From NCBI GenBank assembly GCA_004352715.1, contig SCFE01000004.1:3424394-3488393 (forward strand): a stretch of DNA of 64,000 nt, written 5' to 3'. This DNA is from Hofstenia miamia. Its lineage: Eukaryota; Xenacoelomorpha; Acoela. This document shows, in pieces, positions 55,142 to 64,000 of this stretch (the first letter of the stretch is position 1; every line of letters starts with the position of its first letter). The position numbers and the translations under genes are program-made. The notes beneath the pieces are model-generated. The model did no database searches. It had not been told where the DNA came from and was given only the letters and a program-made list of their open reading frames with translations.

Positions 55142-57240
55142 CAAATTTACAAGGAAAGAGCAAACGCAAGCACAGATCTCGGCAGGTTTATAAGAACAAA
55201 ATAAGAGAACGACATCCAAATTATAATAGGAACGTTGCTATCATTACTTTTTCAAGTTACTTATAGCTTACAGTTTGCCCGAGGCCCCACGCAGGCTAAG
55301 CCCGACCTTTCTCACATCTGAATACGCGTCACGATGCCAATATGTGTGATTTTTGCAAATCAAATAAATAACAGAACAGAAAATGCTTAATTCACCAATT
55401 GAGGCTTCTACAATAATAAAAAATGAATTAATAAATTGATTGGATATGCACACGAAAGATCAATAAAAAAATTATGATCCATTATTGTGGTTCCATATAA
55501 TTGCCGAAATATTGATTTAAGAATGTTTCACAATTCTAATAGTGAATAGACTACAGAAAATAATAGACATATAAAATTAGTGGAATATTCATTTTATAAA
55601 ATAAAATATCGCATTTGATAAATATCCACAAGCTGAGGCTTGACAAATATAGAAATTAAAAAAACACAAAATAAGAACTCATCATAATCGTAAGACTAAT
55701 ATATGAAATTACGGTATACAAACGGCGGTTTTGACAATAATATCAGCAAGAAATCGAAGGCAATTTAATAATCTCAATCTTTACTAGAGCAATATCTAAA
55801 AAGTTTAAAACTCCATTACAATTTCGTAGCTAAATACTAAAGTTAGAATTTCGTTCAATAGTAACCTCGCTAACAAGTTTTAAACTTTTGTTATTTGTGA
55901 TTAGATCATATGAAATTTAGTTAATATAGGCAAATACCTTAGATATTCATTTTTTGCTGTCACAACAGTAAATGTTTAAAGAATTAGTTTTTTCGACAAT
56001 GTCAAAATAAGAATTTATATTCTGAAGTGCTTGCCCACATTTTTTAATTTTGAGGGCTTTTCAAAATTTAATGTTTTCTCTTTAGTTTGTATTTGTACAA
56101 ACAAATATATTATATACTTACTGTTTTAGAGCAATGTCTCTAGATTTCTAGTGATAGTAGTCTGGGAAATCGTTTTCTCCTCTCAACCTAGTTGGTTGTG
56201 CTTTCGAAAAACTGAATAGTATCTCACCATGATTTAATCAGGCAATCAATCCTATTGATTAATTGATTGTTTGAATAATTGTCCATACTTGGTTTGTGTT
56301 ATTGTGCATTATAATGCTAGAGGTCAATAGTAGTACATGGAATGCCAGAACCAATTATTCGACTTGATTTATAATATATATTTGAGCATTGCATTTAAAT
56401 GATTCAGCTTGTGGTAAGTTGCATTTTTAATATAGTAAACAATAAGAAGATTTCTATTCTTCTGTTATCAATTCAAATTAGAATTTTCAATTCTTGGCTT
56501 TTGTATGAAATTATTCTTGTATTAATTGAAATCTTTTTCAAGTAACGACAGCTTGAAATTTACTTAAGGCACGTGTAGAATTCAAAAATGCTGGTATGCA
56601 CGACAAAGTGCAACGCAGCGAAAATTTTCAGTTATTGACTCATATTCAAATAAAATATGTATTTTAATTCTGTTTATCATAAGCAGTTTTTGCCTCTAGA
56701 AATTGCTTTTGTTTTTCGAGGTAGTACTTCTCTATATGCTAATCCATTTCATTAGACTTCTTTACCTGAACATGGTATCATGTTAGCTGCAAAATACTAG
56801 TGAACGTAAAAATATATTGCTCCAAGTACTTGACAGCTAAACTTTGAAATGTAATGCAAAAAGAAGTGATACTAGCTTTTATTTCCCATAAGAAATGTAA
56901 AATTGTGCTACTACTTGAGTTATTACACTGCAGTATTCACTGCATGGTCTAGCTTTTCTTCTTGAGTTCTTATCGGTATGAGAATTGAAATATTTCAGAA
57001 GACTTGTGCTCTGCCAGTATTGGTAGGTGAATCATAAAAACCATGTAAATTTGTTATGAAAATATGAATACAAGGGATTCTAACATATATACAGTGCAAC
57101 TCCAATGCTGCGTACAAACGCTCCAAAATGCAATTCAAAATAGCAATTTTTTGAAATCAGCACATAGGGTTATTTCAATTCAAATAGATACGGAAAAACC
57201 ATTTATTCCATTATGCTGCAATTTAAGCAATGCCTTGTAG
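55139..57240. other. 2.1 kb without a supported gene
   Basis: AT-rich. A GC-richer patch at 55270-55340 (GCCCGAGGCCCCACGCAGG) does not fold into a tRNA by eye and has no frame support. Nothing else seen. Confidence 0.5.
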
Positions 57241-57774
57241 GATAGTAAAAAACGCTCTATATTATTTGAATTCATTATTAAAATGAACTTTAAGTTTTAT
57301 GACTGGCCTCATTGGCCTAAAACGAAGCACCGTCATTGTTACATATATGGCAATGTCTTTTATTTCAATTGCGAAAAAGTTGATATATTGAATGTGGGGA
57401 ATCATTCCATATACAGCAGTTTGTACTATGTTTTGTTTCCTTTTACTGATTTAAATGTATTTGAAAATGTATGTGACAAGACATGAAAGTTGACACACTC
57501 ACCATTTCGCCAGCCTATTTTTCACTGTGTTTCAATCCAGGAGATAAATATATATAACTCATTACCTCAAAGACATAACATTTATGAACATATAAATAAT
57601 GCATTACATGAAAATACTGTTATTTTTCTCTGTTTATTTGTTTTATTATTTCTTAGTTCTCTCGCAACACTGGTATTTTCTATGCGCACATCTAACCGTA
57701 TTCTAATTTTGGACATATTACTAAATATCTCTTATCCACAAAAAATATTGCATTATTGGCTTTTACGTTAAAAT
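57241..57774 (+). pseudogene. unrecognised 177-codon frame with one in-frame TGA
   Basis: Starting after GCCTTGTAG at 57240, one frame is open to TAA 57774 except for TGA at 57484-57486. The first Met is 57283 (MNFKFYDWPHWPKTKHRHCY). The part after the TGA reads THSPFRQPIFHCVSIQEINI, then a likely membrane segment (VIFLCLFVLLFLSSLATLVF). Such openness is unexpected in DNA with about 70% AT. It may be a recently broken gene or a gene with an unseen short intron. No family recognised and no neighbour gives context. Confidence 0.3.
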
Positions 57775-58718
57775 TTATGCTGTTTTGATTCCACAGAATG
57801 AATGCTCAAATTTGCTCAGTGTGATTTAAATTTCTGCTTCATTTTAACTAATTTTGATATTGCATTTTAAATTATTAGCATGCCCGCAGTGGTGGCAATG
57901 GATGTACGGACTATTAACAACACTATTTTAGCACAAAGATAAAAATTATTGAAAATGGCAGCCTAGGTATAGCTCTATAATTACTCTACAATCTAGTAAA
58001 TCATTCAGCCGGGAATCGACAAACTCAGCGTATATAGCACAAACAAAGTTAGAATTTTAATAAATAAAGCAATTCACAAACATCCAATGTCACACAGAAA
58101 TTGCAACAGGGCTCAATTTCTCATCGTCAGTACAGATACGTGGGGATAAAATTTTTGCACTTACTACATTAAACGGTGTTAAAATATACATATACTTAAA
58201 ATGTATTCAACAAAATAGTACATGTGTAGATGGAAGAACACCATAACTGCAATTTGAACAAATCTGAGTTATTACGGTTCTAAGTTCTAACATGTGCCTC
58301 ACTCAGAGAAAATCAAGGAATCCCTATACATCTATATTTGAATTACAAATTTGGCCCTCTTCACAACAACACGGTGAGCGCACGATGCAGGGCGATATTT
58401 GTCACGTCCCTTAGGTGACTTCATAACAGCTAATTAGTTTATCGATACCTCCATTCATAATGCGCTCACCGGATAACACGCTACAACATTCTTTGTTTTG
58501 AAGTCGCGTACCCGTGTTGATTTGAAATGCCCTTCAGTGGGAGTGATACAGCTATTGACATATTAATAAATAAATTAGTCAATAACCGAAAAGTAACGTA
58601 ATATAATTATTGTTATTCTTAATACTAATTTATATTGCACGCTTTTTTACTTATTACATTTAATTCTTATTTTTTCCATAGAACTGAATTATTATTTTAA
58701 AATCTTTATTGTTGTACA
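57775..58718. other. intergenic, contains a small hairpin
   Basis: No gene seen. CGGTGAGCGCA (58372-58382) is inverted at 58461-58471, a possible hairpin or tiny element in a GC-richer patch. Confidence 0.45.
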
Positions 58719-59410
58719 TCATAGAACACTGTAAAGTGAAAGTTTTATGTAGTGAATTATGTAAGAATGATTGTATTCTTCACATTTGTATTTGTATACA
58801 ACGGAGGAAATCAGCATTTTAATGAAAGGATCTTTGTTGTTAAAGAATTCAAATGTTTTCTTTGATGTTCGTATTGGTACGAATTTCGTTGTTGCAAGTT
58901 TTCTATTTATGTTTTTAATTCTTTTCTTTCTTTGATATAAAATTATTATCAATATATTGACTTTCGATCATCTGTTATTAATTAGTTAGGTGTTATATTA
59001 TTGGAAATTAAATGCTTTGTCAACAAATTTCTTTAGTAATTTGTGGATAGCCATTTCGTATAAAGGTTTGAAATTGAAACGATTAAATTATTATAATTTG
59101 AAACAAATTTCATAATTCGATCGAATAATCACTGTATTGTATTTGTTTTATATTTGATGTCAGAGTATGATTGGAATTGAACATGTAGGGCTTAGTTTCA
59201 TCGTGGTTTTTGAAAACGTTTATCGTCATATTAGAAAAAATAATTGATGTATTTGATTTTTCTACTGCAAACTTTACTTCCTTCAGACTGTTAGTCAGGA
59301 AACTTGAATGTGTCTATATTATTTTAATCTTCAAAGATCGTAAAAAATGTCGTCGACATAATGATAGTATAACTTTGGCTTGTTGATACGATTATGTTTT
59401 GATTTCTAAG
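58719..59410 (-). pseudogene. Penelope-like element copy 3, fragment
   Basis: On the minus strand, LYYHYVDDIFY (RT catalytic motif, near 59345-59370) is followed by frameshifted thumb-like sequence. Then the frame 58719-58952 reads NNKDPFIKMLISSVVYKYKC and EEYNHSYII, the start of the GIY-YIG region. The order and motifs match copies 1 and 2. It is truncated at both ends and carries many stops. Confidence 0.6.
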
Positions 59411-59879
59411 ATATCCCTTGTTACTTACTAGATCTAATTATGGAAATTTCTTCTAATTATAATAAATTTGATAAAGATTTGTTTATAAAATGTGCCAATA
59501 GCAACGAACTAATGAAGAATCAACAAATCTATGCCAATTTATTGAACATATTTTAAGTGTATCATATTTTAAAACCATTTAATGTAGTAAGTGTAATATT
59601 TATTCCCTGCTGCGGCAGTTAGTAAACCGAATGCCTCTCCTTACTTGAGAATTTAATTTGCCATAGTAATCTCATCGAAAAACGATAAATTAACTGATAG
59701 AGTTTTGAGCAATAACAATTGAAACTAAACTTTTATTAAACGATTGTGCACACTAATGCTCTATATATGCAAACAAAGTACCAGCCAAGCTGGAAAACAG
59801 AAATGTTTACAAAAATTGAAATTCCAAACTAACGAGTCATCAAACAAGTGGTGTCCAATTAGAATTAAACAATTGAACG

Positions 59880-59929
59880 ATTGGCGAATAAAGTTCGCTT
59901 CGCGGTTGAGTTGACGAGAATGGAGCACT
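59880..59929 (+). other. possible 5' (mostly untranslated) exon of the TPRG1-like gene
   Basis: A GC-richer stretch (TTCGCTTCGCGGTTGAG) ends in a consensus donor GCACT|GTAAGT at 59930. Joined to 60522 it would carry a short upstream ATG (59920) whose frame overlaps the main start. The upstream boundary is not defined. Confidence 0.35.
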
Positions 59930-60521
59930 GTAAGTTTGATTGGCGTTAATTTGACTGCTGATTACCCCGCATAAAATCGAATGATGCGATTAATGATTAA
60001 TTACTATTTGGTTCTTTCAACATTTTTAAAATACTATAATTTGTTATATCATTATAGTTCATTCAATCCAGTGATTTTCTTAAAAGTACAACTGAACTCG
60101 AGTTGCAAGGTTTGCATCTAAATTATTCTGCATTTTATATGCTTCATTTTTAATATTCATTCTTTCTACGTCATCTTTTGTAAATTTGTTTAAATCAAGG
60201 TACTTTTTGAATCCTCAACTGAAAAGAAATCATTGTTTAATCTTACGATTGTGTGTAATCGGTATTTAGAAGCAATTCAATGTTATATGAACCAAAGGAG
60301 CATAATCTTCACTCATGTATGATAGATTTTATATAAATTCAACTCACGTCTTTGTAGTTTTTATAATCCTGTAGGTTTTGCATTTGCCTTTTCTAAAAAA
60401 TCTATATTTTATGTCATTATGTCATAAGTAAGACCCAGCTGTTGTATTCTTTTATTGTATTATATAATTTGTAACACATGCTTGTATTTTATATTAATGA
60501 CAAATCTCTTTTCTTATTAAG

Positions 60522-60755
60522 GGAAATATGCCAGAAGCTATACATCCTGAACCCTTGATAAAACCGCAGGCACTTCACTCAAAAGATGTCAAAAGATTTT
60601 TTGCAAGTCGAGCTGATAAGTTGCATACAGCTGAAAGATTAATTAAAGCTTCTTTGATTACGTCTGAAGATGGGGAATATCTAAAAATGTTTATTCTAGC
60701 AGAAGTTGATCATTGGAATCATGATCGTGAACGGATTGTTATCATGTGCACAAAC
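60522..60755 (+). CDS. TPRG1L: TPRG1/TPRG1L homologue, first coding exon
   Basis: TPRG1-family proteins carry an hSac2 (inositol-phosphatase-associated) domain; the vertebrate TPRG1L (MOVER) is a presynaptic vesicle protein. The exon follows TTCTTATTAAG, starts translating at ATG 60528 and ends at CAAAC|GTTTGT after 76 codons, phase 0. The hallmark is ITSEDGEYLKMFILAEVDHW followed by NHDRERIVIM, matching the family pattern EDGE...LTEVDHWNNEKERIV. The N-terminus is shorter than in vertebrates. The expected next exon (starting around a SLL.CKYDF-like motif) was not found in the remaining 3.2 kb, which include a 133-bp N gap; it probably lies beyond the window. Confidence 0.75.
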
Positions 60756-61297
60756 GTTTGTATTTTTTTGTGTATCCTATCAATACTTATTTGAATTAAA
60801 TTGAAAGCAAGTGAAATAGTAATAAACACCTGGAAACCTTAATTGACAAAAAAGTTCTCCAATAATCAGCGATGTACTTAATAATAGAGTAAGATGCGAA
60901 TGTTTTAAATTTATCCTAGTCATTGTTTAAGTGAGATGCTAACAAATATGCATAAAGTTAAAAGCGAAAGAATAAAAAGTTATCGTTTGACTTTTTGTAG
61001 AAAAAATTACAAAAAAAGAACTTTGAACTTCATTGCAGCAAAACTCGAAAACGAAATTTTAAGTTAACCTTTTTGTAAATTTACATCTATTATCTGTCCT
61101 CACTTTGTTCAGATTTAACAAAGCAAACCTATAATCTATATATATATATATATATATNNNNNNNNNNNNNNNNNNNNNNNNNNNNNNNNNNNNNNNNNNN
61201 NNNNNNNNNNNNNNNNNNNNNNNNNNNNNNNNNNNNNNNNNNNNNNNNNNNNNNNNNNNNNNNNNNNNNNNNNNNNNNNNNNNNNNNNNNCCTATAA

Positions 61298-61335
<38 letters not shown>

Positions 61336-62862
61336 ATCACATGGAATTCCATGTGAATGCTGCATTTATTATGCAACTAATGTTGTCTTTATGGGCTAAT
61401 TACTATAAAATGCATTTTATGGGTTTTGACACGATTATGTAAACAGAGAGGCATTATTATGTACCCAACATCATTGAAATTGCTCAAGCCTTAAATTTAG
61501 GTTTTGCAATAGTTGTGTAATGGGTTTCTATCTTCCTAGTATATTGAAAGTTAACTATTTCCAATCATTTGTTTTTTGAATTGTTAATTGTTTACTGGCA
61601 AACATTCCTGTGTCTGAGAATATTGGGCAATGCAAAAACACATTGTTCAGTATTCATCGTGGCATTGATAGAAAATAATTTCTTCAGTGCCTTTTGCATT
61701 GAAAATTCTTCATGGTTATATCCTTCTTTAAAATTTTTTTCGAAGAAAATTGACTTTGAACTGTTTGGACTGAAGTAAACCTAGTTCTATATGCCGAAAA
61801 TTGTCGAAGGAATCTCAATTTTCAAAATGTATTGAAGTCTTCTGCCGAACTACTTTTGACTTATGTAAAGTAAAATAGATCGTGAGGAATTGCGAACTTT
61901 CAGTTTGTGACTTTAACCTCCAAAGCCAAAACACTATAAATGTGATTGATAAAACCGAGATATATCAAAGCTAACTATTCTTAGAGGCGAATTTGTCCGT
62001 CCTGATCGTCCATTAGCATTAACAGTTAATGTATTTGCTTCAGTGTCTATACATTTTTAAATTGCTCTAATTCCATTAGCAAGTAAAACTTCTGTAGACT
62101 GAGTAGAAATTGAAGTCTTCTAGAAAAGCCATAACGATTATTCTATCGCCAAAAATACGATAGGTTAGCTGAAATCGGCGGTGAAAAAATACAAAAAATT
62201 TCGAATCTTTGGAGTTCATAATGAATTGTGGTTTTTGGTTGGCGAACAATAGTATCAGCTTATGCAGGTTTGATAAGCGGTACCAAATTTTCGCTTGTTG
62301 CATGGTGCAATTGCCCATGTCTCTTGAAAACACTTCGCATTATCCCTATTTGTGGTATTTATTAGTGAAAAATGGGAGAACCGTTAATGGATTTTACTTT
62401 TTAAAATTAGTATCTGACTTTGAAAACTCGCCTATTATAAAATAATTAATTTGAATTATTTATAATGCCATCAGTTTCCTAGTACGGAAAGATTTGACTA
62501 CTAAGTTCTGCTATTTACAATATTTGGCTTAGTCGCGATCTTTAAAAGTGAGCATTATTTTAATTGATGCACGTTTAAACCGTATTAATTCCTCTTATGT
62601 AATAGATTTGAGTCAAGGGCCGGACTTTCCCGTCGGTGAATGGGCAGCCGAACATCGCTTATCCAAATCACTAGACATTTAATGTCTAGTATGGTCATGT
62701 CACTGATAAATACATTTATACAGTAATGAATTATTTGCAAAAATTTTTAATTTCCGGGTTTGCATATGAAAATGGAAATGAAAATCATTTTATGGAATGG
62801 AAATTTAATAGAAACCTATGAGAATAAAAATTTTTTAAATAAACGTACAGTATCATTTTTAA
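60756..62862. other. probable TPRG1-like intron, with (AT)n gap
   Basis: AT-rich. N run 61158-61290 lies in an (AT)n tract; the string CCTATAATCTATATAT occurs on both sides, hinting at overlapping contig ends. Antisense and sense frames at 62076-62445 have no family support. Confidence 0.5.
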
Positions 62863-63093
62863 CCCTTCCTTGCATAGAACTTTTTATTTCAAGCCAGAAC
62901 CATAAAATTGAAAATATACTTGTATCTTAGGATTATTAGACACAAACTATCCCAATGTCCTCTGATGATCATACACATTCCTAGAAATGGTAAGGTTTGT
63001 GTCCAGATTGATGTAACCAGCACAGATGAAAGTGTTTGGCAGATTCGTAGGCCTAAACACTGGCAACATATGTAACCGGAATGCAAGAAAGGG
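62863..63093. mobile_element. piggyBac-type MITE 1
   Basis: 231 bp flanked by TTAA on both sides (62859-62862, 63094-63097). Ends CCCTTCCTTGCAT and, inverted, CCCTTTCTTGCAT: 12 of 13 match. TTAA target and CCC-start are typical of piggyBac. No transposase. Confidence 0.75.
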
Positions 63094-63118
63094 TTAAGAC
63101 GATAACGACATTTATTAA

Positions 63119-63333
63119 CACTAGAACGGCCATTACTCCTTGTGATTCTTTTTCATGCAGCATTTCAAAATAGAACATTTTGTAAAAATAAGAAAAAAAA
63201 TTACACCTGCAAATTCAAATGGATTATCAGTTTATTTGGTGGTGCATATACCTGCTGTTGTTTTTAATGAATGCATACACAGGTAAACAAAATTCTAATT
63301 TCGTCAATTTTGACCCACTTGACCGTTCTAGTG
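63119..63333. mobile_element. piggyBac-type MITE 2
   Basis: 215 bp flanked by TTAA (63115-63118, 63334-63337) with inverted ends CACTAGAACGGCC and CACTAGAACGGTC. It starts 25 bp after MITE 1 and has different ends, so it is a different family. Confidence 0.75.
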
Positions 63334-63337
63334 TTAA

Positions 63338-64000
63338 AATAGTCAACATTAATCTGTATCTTACATATTAATTAGCGCTTAATGTAAATTAGGAAATAAC
63401 TAGTCAAAATTATCAACCTGGACGACTTAAGAAGTTGCATAATTTGTATCACTTTTACATAATGGTTTCATTAAGAAACCATATTTGCGAAACAATCGGC
63501 CCACTGCAAGTGATGTGATAACACTGGTATAGAAAGTTAAATTTTAATTTCCAATAAATCATGGGTAACACGCGAGTAATAGTATACCAGAATTGAACTA
63601 AGTGTACCTTAGCAGATTCCACTAATCGTAGTACTTGTCTGAACTGAGTTGTAATTTTGATTGATATTATAGTCGATTTTACAAACCATCCATTTTAAAG
63701 TTTTTGGAAATATATGGAAATTAATGGGAAAATATGGAAATATTTTGAAGTAGATATGAAATGGGAATTGAAGGAAATCATTCCATGTGCAACCCTGTTA
63801 ATTTCTTATTGTGAAGATATATCTCAATCTCCCCAAATTGGATTGAGATTTTTGTATGTGTAATAGTTGCATTAAGAGCACCAGAACAAATATTTTAGGG
63901 TTTTCATTTTTAATATTAAATTTAGAAAAATTTAACATATTCGAATATATTTTAGGATTTCTAATTAATTTTCTTTATTTAGTAATTCTTCGACTACACC
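63338..64000. other. right window edge, no gene seen
   Basis: AT-rich sequence without supported coding, repeat or RNA features. Confidence 0.5.

Noticed and set aside
55270-55340. tRNA or small structured RNA in a GC-richer patch
   Set aside because: No A/B-box-like pattern or cloverleaf could be formed by eye.
62076-62445. Overlapping sense and antisense frames as the second TPRG1-like exon
   Set aside because: Neither reads the expected residues after the VDHW...RERIV block, and the splice sites do not fit.

Overview
The window is nuclear DNA of an AT-rich invertebrate. Genes are split by short GT-AG introns, and most of the sequence is transposable elements in various stages of decay. 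The best host gene is most similar to metazoan CLEC16A/ema/gop-1. The element mix (two Polintons/Mavericks, Penelope-like elements, a mariner-type element, LTR and non-LTR retrotransposons, piggyBac-type MITEs) fits a nematode or arthropod. I lean towards a nematode with low confidence, because no rRNA, tRNA or mitochondrial marker is present.

Layout. 1-4063: two related LTR retrotransposons, one on the minus strand with a broken gag and a tRNA primer-binding site, one on the plus strand with a truncated gag between two 206-bp LTR pieces. 4064-12425: Polinton 1, with a packaging ATPase, an integrase split by a mariner-type element, a small core-like protein and a capsid protein cut by a Penelope-like element; its right arm is an inverted, deleted copy of its left end. 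12426-15394: repeats, including a third segment related to the inner terminal repeat of Polinton 2, and an orphan exon. 15395-30096: Polinton 2, about 14.7 kb with terminal inverted repeats of about 2 kb, a decayed protein-primed DNA polymerase B and several small unrecognised genes, one with a clean 72-bp intron. 30097-34647: gene-free, with an old 1-kb duplication.

34648-48467 (minus strand) holds an 11-exon CLEC16A homologue whose splice sites and phases all agree and give about 858 codons. Its last intron contains a possible small two-exon gene on the other strand, and another intron holds two foldback-type elements built from iterated short motifs. 48600-59600 is again mobile DNA: LINE fragments, a Penelope-like element split by a LINE, and a third Penelope-like fragment. 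60522-60755 is the first coding exon of a TPRG1/TPRG1L (hSac2-domain) homologue on the plus strand. Near the right edge two piggyBac-type MITEs lie 25 bp apart.

Assembly caution. Three of the four single-N positions (14148, 40167, 51902) are flanked by equal-length copies of the same sequence (708, 1142 and 881 bp). These look like unmerged contig overlaps, so the duplicated CLEC16A exons and duplicated transposon stretches there are probably not real. The fourth (3857) is a break inside an LTR retrotransposon. The longer N runs all sit in (AT)n tracts.
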